NCBI GenBank assembly: GCA_018105865.1
Contig: CM030848.1
Coordinates: forward strand, 13,084,699 to 13,148,698
Source of the DNA: Metaphire vulgaris
Lineage: Eukaryota > Annelida > Clitellata > Crassiclitellata > Megascolecidae
Direction of reading: 5' to 3'
DNA length: 64,000 bases
Below are positions 52,664-64,000 of this stretch, in pieces; within the stretch, counting starts at the first letter, position 1; each line of letters starts with the position of its first letter. Both the position numbers and the translations under genes were made by a program. Below the pieces are notes generated by a model. That model had not been told where the DNA came from and made no database searches. It saw only the letters and a list, made by a program, of their open reading frames with translations.

Positions 52664-52870
52664 CATGTTGAAGGGGCAGGGAGAAAAGGAAGACCACAAA
52701 AACATAGATAGAAAATTTAAAAGAATACGAACAAGAAATGCAAATGAACTTCATCCAACTGACCAGGGCAGCAAGAGACAGACAGAAATGGAAGGAACTC
52801 ATCCATCCAGAGTCCAGACTCAACGTCCAACCCAATAAAGAACGACGGAAGGAAAGAAAAAGACTCCACA
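52664..52870 (+). mobile_element. LINE 3' fragment (reverse-transcriptase C-terminus)
   Basis: GRKGRPQKHR, then MNFIQLTRAARDRQKWKEL and IHPESRLNVQP resemble the C-terminal tail of non-LTR reverse transcriptases (basic GRP stretch, then A-R-DR-KW-LI). In-frame stops show it is dead. Confidence 0.6.
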
Positions 52871-53045
52871 CTCCACAATCAGCGCTCTCGTTGACATAGT
52901 ACTGTTAGGCCTATCATAATTATTATTATAATATCGTGCATTTTAAAAGTTTGGGATCGTTCGAGTGCAGTAAAGTAAAGTGTTTAATCTAGTAAACTTC
53001 TACAGCGCCCCGGAAAGACAGTAGCTGCTTATTCTATGCGCTGTG

Positions 53046-53211
53046 CAGTGTTTAATCTAGACTACTGGGAGGGGGGACTGACAAAGCCGGGGGGAAGTCA
53101 GCTAGGGGGATGCTGTTGGTTCATGTAGTATGCCAAAATTTCCGGGGGAGAATTTGAAATTTCCGGGGAGGAAGGGCTATTTTCCCCGGAAACGGCCTAG
53201 ATTAAACCCTG
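53046..53211. mobile_element. MITE with CAGTGTTTAATCTAG ends
   Basis: CAGTGTTTAATCTAGACTAC at the left, CCTAGATTAAACCCTG at the right; the interior CTGACAAAGCCGGGGG also occurs near 12490-12530. No clear target duplication. Confidence 0.65.
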
Positions 53212-53316
53212 TTCGAGTGTAATGTATAATAAACTTAGTTTAATGAAATTTTTGGCATGGAATTACAAATAACGAAACATCTCAGTGTTGTCTGCAATGT
53301 TGCACTGCTGCCTATT

Positions 53317-53396
53317 TTAACCCCTTAACTGGGGATCCCGGATATATCCGTCCATTTTACATTGAGTTACAGTTAAATACACGGTTAAGGGGTTAA
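53317..53396 (-). mobile_element. TTAA-flanked 80-bp MITE, copy 7 (inverted)
   Basis: Reverse-orientation full copy between the Q-rich membrane protein gene and the NHERF gene. Confidence 0.85.
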
Positions 53397-53796
53397 AGAA
53401 TGGTTTGTGAATAAAGGATAATGGATCGACGTTTGGGAACACACATCCCTGGTTAGTCCTGGTTAAACTCGCCCACGACTATAATATTTAGGGGAAGACG
53501 TCAGACGTGTCAAATAGGCCCTTAATGTCTTGTAAAAATAGGCCTAATCAATCTTTAGAGCGCATTACAATTAATGTCAATTATGTCAATTATAAGAATG
53601 GTAGTCAGGAAATTCGTAACTTTTAATTAAGCATTCCTTAGGATTTTGTTTCTCGTCACATCTTGTCATTTTGAAAAGTGCTTCGTCGATGTTTTGCAAT
53701 TTTCTACCCAAACCATGTCTAATTAAGAATGACCAATTTTCCAGAGGTACAGTATCTAATCAAACGTCTTGGTACTTTGGTTGCTCATTCGATAGG

Positions 53797-53865
53797 TAAG
53801 ATGGCTGACTAGTGTAACGGTGACGTCCTACAAGTCTTAAATTCGATCCCTTGATAGGTAGCCAA
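53797..53865 (+). repeat. tRNA-like sequence (SINE head or tRNA pseudogene)
   Basis: Reads GGCTGACTAGTGTAACGGTG (A-box-like), then AAATTCGATCCC (B-box-like). Stems are incomplete. About 300 bp upstream of the NHERF start codon. Confidence 0.4.
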
Positions 53866-54177
53866 CGAAGTTTGATGCCTAATTCATTACTTTCATCGAA
53901 GTATCATACGAATTGGACATTTAGATGTTAGATTAATAAAGATTATGTTAAAGCACCAGTTGTGCTTGTTTCTACTCGTTTTCAACGAGCGATGTGCTGG
54001 TTTTCTTAAAGTGCCGAGCGGCAGCAGTGCAACGACAGCGCGCAGTTGAAGAGGAGGCGCTGCGGCTATGGTCAGTTGACGACGGACAAGGGTCGAAGAT
54101 GGTTGACGACTGCTGCACTGAGAGACCAGAAGTTTAGACCCGTCCCAGCATCTGTACCGTTCGCTTGACCCGAGAAC

Positions 54178-55724
54178 ATGGACGCTGACGGTCCGCGCGC
54201 ACGACTGTGCCACATGAGGAAGAGACCGGACTTCGCCGGGTACGGGTTCAATCTGTACGCCGAGAAGGGCCGGAACGGCCAGTTCATCGGGAAGGTGGAC
54301 CCCGGGTCGCCGGCCGAACTGGCCGGGCTGCGTCAGGGCGACCGGATCGTCGAGGTCAACGGCGTGAACGTCGGCAACGAGAACCACCAGCAGGTCGTCC
54401 AGCGCATCAAGGCCGTCGCCGACGAAACCAAGTTCCTCGTGGTCGACTCGACCGCCGACCAGTATTACCGCGACCAGAAGGTTGTCATCAGAGGCGATAT
54501 GGCCGACGTTCTTCACCTAGAAACGCCGCACTTCCTCGGCGCTGGAGTCAACGGAATAGGTAAGCACTCGGCTGAGTGATTATAAGCTGATGGTCAGTGA
54601 AATTAGACCTATTGTTACGGGTTCTACTTCTACTTCACCTATACCTACCGAGGTGTATACAGTGTTCTGACAGAAATGGGTGTTTACTCACAATCATCTT
54701 CTTTTCTCCCTTTCTCCCAACCTCGAAGATCTAGATTTATAAGAAGATTGCACTAACCTATCAGTTGCATCTTGGTACAGTTGTCTTGATAATTATAATG
54801 TGTGTTGTAAATTACTGTTGTGCTTTTTACAGTTGGAATTAAATGTTAAGTCTTTTAGAGTTATTAAATTCAGAAAACTATGAATGCTAAAGTCTTAGTT
54901 TCATGTGTGCGGAAATCACATGAAGTGATGAATTAGAAAGACAGAGAAAGTTGTGAACATTTTAAAACCACTTTCTGCTCTGTGTTCTCCTGTTATCATA
55001 CAGAAGAGGCTAGGGGTCGTCCATAAATTACGTAACGCGATTTTGGCACTTTTTACCCCCCCTCCCCATACGTAACGCGACGTAACAAAACGTCAGACCC
55101 CCTAAAATATGACGTAACAATGGGCCGACCCTCACCCATTTTCGTCTTCCAAAAAGTCTTGACAAGCAAAAAAGGTCAGCCATGTGTATTTTTTCCTCTC
55201 CAAAATCCCTGACAAGCAAAAAAGGTCAAAGGTCATCACTTAAATTTTTTTGGCATTACGTCACATTTACGGAACCCCCCGTCGTCACACTTCATAACAA
55301 ATGGCCTGACCCCCCCCCCACCGTGTTACGTAATTTATGGACGATCCCCTATGAGAAAAACAGCAAACAGAAAAGCAGCAGGATTTTAAGATATTCCTAT
55401 AGAACTGTTAAAACTAGGACAAGAAGAAGCAGGTAGGCCTAACATAATTCATAAATTGTGCTGTAAAATATGACAGACTGGAGAATGGCCTAATGACTGG
55501 CTACAATCAATATTCATTCCAATACCAAACAACAGACAATTCAGCGAGGCATCATGCCGGGAAAAAGAAAGAGAGGTCGGCCGAACAGAAGATGGGTGGA
55601 CGATGTAGGGGAATGGACTGGAACGACTAAAACAGCGGCAACAAAAGCATTGAAAGAAAGAACCACCTGGAAATGCTTTATTCATGATGTCACCTCATCT
55701 TCAATTACTGAAAGGAAAGAGGAA

Positions 55725-55767
<43 letters not shown>

Positions 55768-58700
55768 GAGCTGAAGCATTGTTGGAAAATCTTCACACAC
55801 TAATTCCTATAAGCAGAGGCAGGAATATTTTTACACCCCCAACACCACCACCCCCAATTTGAGGTCGACATCCCCCAAAATTTGGGAATGTAACAATGGT
55901 AAGTATACAAAATGCATATTAATTAGTCCTGGACACCGATAACCTTTTTTTGCCTGTCCGACTTTTTCGGCAGAGATTTCCAAACTCCGACACCCCAGAT
56001 TTTTCCGACACCCCCCCCAAATTCACAACCCTACAATCCTGGAAAATAACCACACACACCCAGATTTTCCCAACACCACCCAAATTCACAATCCTAGAAA
56101 TAACCCTGAGCAGAGGGTTCCAGAGAGATCCTTTTGAAACATCACTGCACAATTTTCAGTGGTATTGTGAAATTCAAATTTCCCGATGCAGATTAGAGGC
56201 CTAAGTTAATTATGCAAAATAGTTTGGATTCGTGCAGCACAAAGACATATCAGTTGATCAGAAACCATGGGACTTTGATTTGCTGCACTTGATAATTGAC
56301 ACACGTTACCAAAGTTTAACTGTTCTCCTGTGGACGGCCTGTACTAATTAAGCTAAGCATGCTGTTCATTATCAATGATTAGTTATCGCATAGCCTATGC
56401 CGTGCCCATATTAGGTAGAACTGCTGTACTTAAAACATGATACTTTGTCCCTTTCACGATCAGTATTTCTGTAGGCCTATTTGACACGGTGAGACATAGT
56501 TTGAAGCTGGTTGGTCAGAATTTTGTTACGACTTTTTAAAGGTCTTTCAAATTCCACTCGAGTTTACAAAACCTGTCCAGATGTAGGCCTACTTGGGCTT
56601 GATTCTTGATATTAAGAGTTTAACCCCTTAACTGGGTGCCCCGAGTAACGCTCGTCCATTTTACATTGAGTTACAAATAGTTGCCCAGTTAAGGGGTTAA
56701 TACAGTCCAGAGTGATCAAAATATTGCAGCTTCGATTTAGGCTTGACTGCACTGGTTGTAACTGCTCTAGCTACTATGAAGTGTTATGTAAATGTCATTT
56801 TTTGATTGACGTGATATTCATCATTGGAGCTGTTAAATGATTTACCCAACTCAACTGCCAAGCCTATAGACATTAATAAGTCTTTTTTGTATCCTATGAT
56901 ATTCCTACGATAGTCATAAGTTTAAAATACCACCGGGTTTACTGAAATTCCTGGGTTCTGATCTCAGGACCCTATGGAAAATTATATTGTTAGATATAAT
57001 AATTATTTTAAGTTTCAATTTTCAAAAAGGCATTGAATTCGGCAAATGTAGGTACATGGCAGTATAGTAAGATATACATGTGTAGGCCTATTTGTGTAGT
57101 CCTATCTGTGTAGTGGTCATTGTTGTGTTAGTGAATGTAAAACTGATGTTCTTGTTGCAGTCATCCAGTGCTGTTAGTAGTGCTAATTAAGAGCTATTTG
57201 AGAATTTTGTATAACAGCGGCTTGCCATACATGAACGGAAAGAGACCGGCCATATTACCCTATACCTATGGGAAACTCTCTCAAAATGCAGCCATCTGAA
57301 TGCCAAATATGTCCATAAAACTCAAACACAATGGACCGACCCTGTCCTCTCATATTCAATCAGTGAATCGATTTGCAAGGGATTGGGGCGGAGGGGGTCT
57401 TACCCCACTAGTCAAGGACGACGCCTTAGGGTGCTAAACGTTGGTTTTAGGCTTCTGATTTCCTGTGGGCTGTAGGAAATTTTGGGGTGAAAGTAGTTTG
57501 CCCGTACTGATTTTTTGAAAAATCAATCAGTTTTCAATACAACTGGATGACAATCAAGATTAAAACCCCATAATTTTGACCTGGCTTATCCACCATAGAC
57601 TGTCACCTGTTTTTTTCCGGCCAGATACCCTGGATTTGACCTGGATCTTTATTGATTTTGATTTGGTTTGCCATTTGCTGATGCTTCTATGCATTATGAA
57701 GTGGCGCTATAGAAGTTTTAGATTAGAATAGATCTAGATTTGTGCAGTTGCATGCCTGTAAGCATTCACTTTCTTCTGTTCATAATTAGCAGACATGTAG
57801 TCTTTAGTTCATTCAACGATGACTGTGCCGAGTCTGCTTAATTTCTTACTTACTAATTTCAGCTCAAATTTCTATTTATGCACCGATGTGAATTTCTTAT
57901 TTCTTGAGCACCTGGACGTTTCCTTAGAAATTTCGATTCTTTTAAAACGATTTTGCGTCTCACTAATGAGTTCATCGGATGAAATAGAGAGAAATGCTTG
58001 CTCTTCTTGCTTGAAACGCTTCAGACCCAAAGCACCGGCCTCGACTCTGTCACCTGAGGGTCTGGCCGGACTTCACCGGATACGGCTTCAACCTGCACGC
58101 CGAGAAGGGAAAGGCGGTCCAGTACATCGGAAAAGTCGACGCCGGTTCTCCGGCGGAAGCCGCCGGTGTGAAGGAACACGACCGCATCGTGGAGGTGAAC
58201 GGGTTCAACGTTTCTGGAGAGCCGCATCAGGACGTCGTCAAGAGGATCAAGAGCGATCCGGCGCAGGTGACGCTCCTGCTGGTGGATCAGGAGGCGGACG
58301 CGTACTTCTCGAAGGAAGGCATCACGCCGAGCGCTCGCCTGCCATCTGTTGAGCGAATCGAGTGTCCGAACTCGAGACCCTGACCGCTCGTTAGGTAAGT
58401 ATCTTCCAATCCGTGCACGAATGCCGTTGCATTTTTCGTTGTGACGTACGCGCTTGCGTGAAAACGTGAAATTTGGACTTTCGAAAACTCAATTATTTGC
58501 ATTTGGTTTTTCCACAGTTCATAATCAAAATTTTGAATGAGATTTCTTTCTTATGTCATGGCAGTGGTTTCAAGTCTGTCTTTCAAGTTTTTTTTCTGCT
58601 TATTTGCTTAGCTATCAAACTTGCACCGGTGACGTATTTTTTGCAGTGTTCTGTTTAAAGCATGACGAGAATAATATAATCATTGCAGAATGGCTTACAG

Positions 58701-59272
58701 CATTTAGTGTATATATATATGAAGCCATTGTAAGAATTCTGTTTGCATGGAAGGAATTACACTCATTAATTTCACCATGTGCAGATGGAGCATGTTGATT
58801 GTTATCAGTACCAAAAATATGATTCCTCCATTTCATCCATGCAACGCCTACGTTTTTACTTCACTGTCTCTGTAATAATAATAATCGTGCTCATTAACCC
58901 CTTAACCGTGTATTTAACTGTAACTCAATGTAAAATGGACGGATATATCTGGGATCCCCAGTTAAGGGGTTAATTAAATTATCATTGACAAGTCCTTCTC
59001 CGTTAGGCTGAAGATGTGCTTAACCTGTCTTGGCTGCCTTGGGTTTGTTCATTTTTAATCTTGAGGTTGTTGAACTGTTGCCTCTTCATTTGGGCCCAGT
59101 TTAGTTATTTTGACTGACAATATTATTGAAGTCTCTGCCAGTTTGGCGATGTCGCTTATCTAATTATGGTTAAAGTCAAGGGCGACACAGACTGCTTATC
59201 TACATCTTAAGATAAACTGCAATTACTCGGTAAATTATTAAGCCATGAATAATGATGATGATGATGATGATG

Positions 59273-59323
<51 letters not shown>

Positions 59324-59614
59324 GAAAGTAAGTAAGTAAGTAATAGGCCCGTACATTTGGTCCGCACTATACGCCAATATTATAGCGATCCTCTAAAATA
59401 ATATTATTGCTTATCATGACGCTTAACTTTATACATCTTACTATTTTTCTGCTTACGGATAATAATAATAATAATAATAATAATAATGCACTTCTATAGC
59501 ACCAGTTCTAATACCAAGGGTATCAATTGATGGTACTTCAAAATCCATCCACAGTGAAGGTAATTGAAGAGGCAGGAATGGAGGCAAACTGAAAAGACGG
59601 TTTTAAACACATGA

Positions 59615-59664
<50 letters not shown>

Positions 59665-62600
59665 CGACGACGACGATGATAGTGATTGGATGTGAGCTTG
59701 TCAATTGTTGCGTACATAGTTAAATCAATCAGTCAGTCAGTCAGTCAGTCAGTCAATCAATTAATCAGTCAATCAATTGAATAGTTTGAATTCAATTTCA
59801 GGTTACTTTGACAGAACTTTTCAAATTCTATGATTTTTTAGTCGTAGTTTTGTCGTAAGAGTATGAAAGACTACCGATTTGACCATGAAATGCCGCTATA
59901 TTCAGAATCGCTGAAGCTTCCATATATTAGGCCTAGATCCAGTTGATTAGGATTGGATTTGATAATTCTTTACGATAGCCACTTCATTCTTTGACCATAA
60001 TCGATGCAACTACATACACAAGCATTTCCAGACAACAAACCGTATACGTGCATCTGTCTGTTTTTATCTGTCCTGGAGTAGTTTTGAAAATGCACAATGT
60101 ACACTATTGTGACTTTCCAATATGTACTAACCTAAGTCAATATCTCCAGATTGTCAAGAGTAAATTCCCCGCATTCCAACAGAACATCAGCTGCTCACCA
60201 AGAGGTCTCTTGTAGTAATGACGTCATAGGGCAAGCCCTGATTTGCAATTTATATTATGTAATTGTTCTTGAATTATCTTGCGTTTTATTTATGTTCGTT
60301 ATCTGCTTGGGTTTTTAAGTGGCCGTTGGTGTATCTGTTGCTGTAATAGTCAAAGGGTGACTAACGTTGTTAGTTCGTTTAGACGTTTACAGATAAATTT
60401 CACAAGACTTCGTCCACTAGGCAGAGCATATTTCAACGAAGTCGCAAGAATCTTTATTTTTTTGTGAGTAGTTTGCAAATGTGTCACGGTGGGACAGCGG
60501 CCTGTGCTGTTATTTATTTCTCCGCTTAGAAGATGAAGTCAGTGTCAGTTGCACGGATTCTCTTACGCCCCTTGCTTTCTTCCCACTTGTCGCTTTGGAG
60601 GATACCGTTCAGACTGTGTTGAATTAAGCGGATTGTCAAGCATGTGTGAATGCTCATAGGAAATTAAAATGTTGTGTAGCATTAAGAAGCGTATGACATT
60701 TGGAGGAAGGACTGGACCTCAGCGTTTTATCCAGACTCCAGGCCTTGGGGGGGGGTTGACTTGACTGGAGGGGAAGAGATAGAGTTCAATGCAAAAATGT
60801 GTGTTGGTGCTAGGATTTGAGGGCGGGGGATTTTGTGGCTGGGGGGATTTTCCCAATATCATGCCTGTATAAAACACTGGGAAGGACAATAAATAACAAA
60901 TATGTTAGCTTAATCCTGAGGTTTTGATGGTGGTTACCCAAACTGTTCTGCGTCTTAACATCAACATTGGTCTGACATCACATATTAGGAAACCTGTGAA
61001 TTTTCTTTGGGTTTGCATTATGAATTTCCATTTCTAAGCTTTGTTGATTCAAAGCTGTTTTTGATGAGTGTGACCATAAACTGATGTGATTCATGGATGA
61101 TTGCTGGTACATGTTATTACATTAATTTATGATAATGCTAAAATATTTTGATTGTGATTTTAAGTTGCTGTCACGGAACGAATGTTTTTATTGACCTTGT
61201 TCAATTTCCGTTTTCTATTTTTGCCAGTAACCTTTTGTGGCTTGCACGCTATCTTGGCGCTCAAAGTTTCTTTGTCTGCAACAGATAAACACGAAGTCTT
61301 GTACAGACCTCGTCTGTGCCACATCAAAGCGAGAGATGACGGAAGAGGTTTTGGCTTCAACATGCAGGCGGAAAAGGGAAAATCCGGCCAGTTCATCGGG
61401 ACGGTCGACCCAGGCTCCCCGGCGGAAGAGGCGGGACTTCGCGACGGCGATCGCCTGGTCGAAGTCAACGGCGTCAACGTGGAGAGGGAAAGTCATAAGG
61501 ACGTCGTGACGAGAATCAAATCGAGACCGGGCGAAACCACTCTGCTGGTCATTGAGAAAGAGGGTTACGAGTATTACCTGACCAAGGGTATCACGGTGAC
61601 ACACGCGCTGTTGTCTGGCCGGGATTCTGATGATGAGGATGATCACAAATCCGAAGGTACGAGCAATGAATGAGTGAATGTATCGAGGTACGATGTTCTG
61701 TCGCTAAAACGTCGACAATTTTGTCTTAATTAACCCCTTTACCGTGTATTTAACTGTAACTCAATGTAAAATGGACGGATATATCCAGGATCCCCAGTTA
61801 AGGGGTTAAATCCACAGGTTTTACATACTGTATGTCTCCTGTGGTTTCGTCAAACTCTCCTATAGCTTCTTCCATGTTAGAATTCTCAGTTATATCCTCA
61901 GTAATGATTCAACAGACATGACATATTTGGACCTCGCTGTGGCCCGTTCAGAAACCCCACGGTCCGGACTGCTGTCCGCCATTTGAGTAACCCCGTCCTA
62001 CCGCGGTTTTTTCTTGGCATAATGTACAGGGTGGCGCAGAAAAACCGGACTAGTCACATTTAGGTTTGCATCTAATATAGTCCGTTTTTTTTGCGCCGCC
62101 CTGTATTTATTTCTTTCTGCCAGTTTGTGACTCATGTCCTCTCCTCTGGTTGAAGTGTTCTTGATGGTCTCTAGATCGGCACATTTCGGATGTATGCAGA
62201 TTTATGGATGATTGTTTGAGATTTGCTAAGTGTTGTTTCATCGTTGTCATTCTCCTGGACGTATGGAGTTCAACTCTGGCTCCATTTTGCTCGAGGCAAC
62301 TGTCAGTTCAGACCTGTTTGTTTGTAAAGTACAGTACAGGACGTGATGGTTTAATTATTTACATTTCAGCCTACACGTTGAATGATGTCATGCCATAAAC
62401 AACATATTTAATCTTGCCTGCTGTTGAAGTATTCCATGTAGCTGTTTTTTAAAATAATGAATTAGTGAAGTTTTTCTACTGATGATGTTGCTATTTACTT
62501 TATTTGCTATATTACAATGTTATTTTTTATTTTATTGGAAGAAATTAGTGCTCTTATTGCCTGGAATATGTATCAGTATTTTCTGTTTTCTAGTGTCTTT

Positions 62601-62746
62601 TTGTGGTTATTTTTGTGTATTTTCTGTATGCTGTTGATTTTAACTAGATCCTTCTGTTACTTTAACTCAGGTTATGTGGGTGTTTTTTTTAAAATTCTGT
62701 ATTAGGAATTGAAAATGGACAGATTGACCATCATAGCAATGATGAG
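54178..62746 (+). CDS. NHERF1: NHERF-family scaffold with three PDZ domains (3' end outside window)
   Basis: Exons 54178-54559, 58025-58394, 61285-61656 and 62706-62746, joined in phases 1, 1 and 1; the last ends in phase 0 with GTATGT, so the gene continues to the right. Each of the first three exons is one PDZ domain. PDZ1: [20 protein letters not shown], then [23 protein letters not shown]2: [20 protein letters not shown], then [14 protein letters not shown]3: [19 protein letters not shown], then [12 protein letters not shown]. The G(Y/F)GFN carboxylate-binding loops are intact, so all three should bind C-terminal peptides. Vertebrate NHERF1/2 and insect Sip1 carry two PDZ domains and link membrane proteins to ezrin; PDZK1-type members carry four. 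No ezrin-binding tail is in view. The PDZ2 exon has a stop at 58381 in the PDZ frame, but its length is one base too long for the next acceptor phase. Dropping one base between about 58318 and 58345 restores an open frame to the GTAAGT donor at 58395. Confidence 0.88.
55011..55351. mobile_element. TA-flanked MITE with TAGGGGTCGTCCATAAATTA ends
   Basis: Long inverted ends (GGGGTCGTCCATAAATTACG and GTAATTTATGGACGATCCCC) bounded by TA. Two TGACAAGCAAAAAAGGTC modules near 55160 and 55209. In NHERF intron 1. Confidence 0.8.
55352..55720 (+). mobile_element. RTE-like LINE fragment with internal deletion
   Basis: Left part encodes [40 protein letters not shown] and IPIPN, which is the start of a reverse-transcriptase domain. 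It then jumps to the C-terminus ([31 protein letters not shown]). The palm with its YADD box is missing, so several hundred codons were deleted. In NHERF intron 1. Confidence 0.75.
55820..56108. mobile_element. MITE family E, copy 3
   Basis: Perfect 8-bp target duplication AGCAGAGG on both sides. Contains the internal AACCTTTTTTTGCCTGTC module. In NHERF intron 1. Confidence 0.85.
56620..56700 (-). mobile_element. TTAA-flanked MITE, divergent copy 8 (inverted)
   Basis: TTAACCCCTTAACTGGG and CCCAGTTAAGGGGTTAA form a long perfect terminal repeat. The inner flank differs (CGAGTAACGCTCG) but the centre CGTCCATTTTACATTGAG is kept. In NHERF intron 1. Confidence 0.8.
58894..58973 (+). mobile_element. 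TTAA-flanked 80-bp MITE, copy 9
   Basis: Full copy, TTAA at both ends, in NHERF intron 2. Confidence 0.85.
59270..59675. repeat. (AAT)n, (ATG)n microsatellites in NHERF intron 2
   Basis: AAT at 59276-59323 and 59461-59486, ATG at 59617-59675. TTCTATAGCACCAGTTCT follows the second array. Confidence 0.93.
60720..60879. mobile_element. MITE family C, copy 2
   Basis: CAGCGTTTTATCCAGACT at the left and CTGTATAAAACACTG at the right. In NHERF intron 2. Confidence 0.78.
61730..61809 (+). mobile_element. TTAA-flanked 80-bp MITE, copy 10
   Basis: Full copy 73 bp after the PDZ3 exon of the NHERF gene. Confidence 0.85.
62025..62105. mobile_element. 80-bp Tc1/mariner-like palindromic MITE
   Basis: TACAGGGTGGCGCAGAAAAA and TTTTTTTGCGCCGCCCTGTA form a near-complete hairpin bounded by TA. 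In NHERF intron 3. Confidence 0.72.
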
Positions 62747-63354
62747 GTATGTGACAAAAATTGCTGTACAGTTTTATAAAATTGTCTACACGATAAATGT
62801 TTTCATATTTGTGATAACTTTGCTGTTTTAAAAAAAACTACAGTTCTGACTTTATCGCACGATGTTCAAACTTCAACAGTATTTACCTTGGGGAGAAAAA
62901 TAACTGGGAAATTATGTCCCTGAATCGATCAGGCTGTCGGGTCACTGCCCGAAGATTGTTTAAGAATCTCATCCAGCAGCTGGTTTAAACTAACAGGATT
63001 CGTTTCCGTTAGTTGCCGCTCTTGCTAAATAAGAATTTGTTGATTGGTTTTCGTTTCACGCAACAGTGGATGGGTGACCTGCAGTTGGTTGACGGTGACC
63101 TGTCGATGCATTAGACCTGTTGGGTGTTAGACGACCACAAAGTGTCCTTGATATATCTAAGCATTCGGCCATTAGCAGCCCTGGCATTTGAATATTTAAG
63201 AAACAGTGGGGACCATGAAATACAGAAGTCTAGTGTGGATAATGTAATCTTATCGCATTATTCTTCAAGGACAGTAGACGAGTTTGTGTGCATGTATGCT
63301 TGTATGATGCCTGTATACTGTACATAGTGTGTGTGTGTCTGTGTGTGCGTGTGC

Positions 63355-63450
63355 GTGTGTCTATCTGTCTGTTTGTCTGTCTGTCTGTCTGTATGTATGT
63401 ATGTATGTATGTATGTATATGTATGTATGTATATGTATGTATGTATGTCT
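63355..63450. repeat. (GTCT)n/(GTAT)n microsatellite
   Basis: GTCT units pass into GTAT units. No exon was recognised between 62747 and the right edge, so this should be NHERF intron. Confidence 0.9.
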
Positions 63451-64000
63451 TGCAGACATCAACTGCATTAGTTTTGCTGTGTTGTAACCAAGTCACAAAA
63501 CCCTTAAACTGCCCGACCTAGATGAACATTATTCACTGTGAGATGAATAAGATAGGTCTTTACCTGCAGTATCTCAGGTAGAGTGCTTCAGGTGGGAGAA
63601 TCGCTGGCTTAATCAGGCTAGAGTATTCTTCTTCTGTCTTGACCTTTGCGCCAATCTCCACAATCTTGTGTACAGGACGTGATTGATTTTTGCCTGACAC
63701 CCCCTCCCCTTTTAGTAAGTCTTAGTATGTTTAATGTAGGACTTCAAAAGGTGGACAAATGAATATCTCAGTATCTATTTGGCAATCAATTTTGTCAACA
63801 GTGATACAGTGTAAAAGATATAACAAATGTGCATTTTTTAAATATTTATCACAGGAAAAATACAGTTGTGACTCTAGCTAGCTTAAGGTATAATTATTAT
63901 AGGATTATATTATAGTGGGGGAGAGGGGGTTGTTCTGTAAACAGGGCATTTGTTTTTGATTGTATTCTGGACTATGAGCTTCAGTGATAATACGTCTTTA

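Noticed and set aside
57819..58024. Open frame running into the PDZ2 exon from upstream
   Set aside because: It is in a different frame from PDZ2. The PDZ frame has a stop at 58012, and a clear acceptor at 58024 fits the phase of the previous exon.
61657..61673. Short C-terminal end EGTSNE after PDZ3
   Set aside because: It reads through a good donor (GTACGA) that joins in phase to the 62706 exon; at most a minor intron-retention form.

Overview
This is intron-rich metazoan nuclear DNA. GC-richer coding exons sit in AT-rich, microsatellite-dense sequence that is full of short non-autonomous DNA transposons. The genes are bilaterian: an L1CAM/neuroglian-type adhesion molecule, an AF9/ENL YEATS protein, the AP-3 beta subunit and a multi-PDZ NHERF protein. 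The high load of MITEs, a 5S-rRNA-derived SINE, CR1/L2-like and RTE-like LINE debris and a recurrent TAGGCCTA octamer suggest a marine invertebrate. An echinoderm or hemichordate would fit, but that placement is an impression from sequence texture and is not proven.

Layout. 1-3060 (+): last four exons of an Ig-superfamily receptor with an L1-family cytoplasmic tail. 3061-6925: non-coding. 6926-12833 (-): AF9/ENL gene in three exons (two YEATS exons, then one large exon with AT-hooks and the C-terminal ANC1-homology domain). 12834-18078: repeat-rich space between two divergently transcribed genes. 18079-34153 (+): complete AP-3 beta gene in about 24 exons, polyadenylation signal near 35516. 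35522-49660: about 14 kb with no gene I can support, packed with MITEs and microsatellites. 49717-51481 (+): two-exon gene for a single-pass type I membrane protein with a glutamine-rich tail, KCNE-like at best. 54178-62746 (+): NHERF-type scaffold with three PDZ domains, open at the right edge.

The genes do not form a pathway. They are neighbours in a eukaryotic genome: adhesion/ankyrin anchoring, transcription elongation control, endosome-to-lysosome sorting, membrane scaffolding.

Four conserved coding exons each have a length that is off by one base in a way that breaks the reading frame (AF9 exons 1 and 3, AP-3 beta exon 16, NHERF PDZ2 exon). The surrounding protein is intact in every case, so uncorrected assembly indels are the most likely cause.

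The most striking non-genic signals are: (i) ten dispersed copies of an 80-bp TTAA-flanked palindromic element whose centre is better conserved than its ends; (ii) many hAT-like MITEs with 8-bp target duplications; (iii) one 18-bp module, GACCTTTTTTGCTTGTCA, repeated inside MITEs whose ends are otherwise different; (iv) a regional distribution of the octamer TAGGCCTA.
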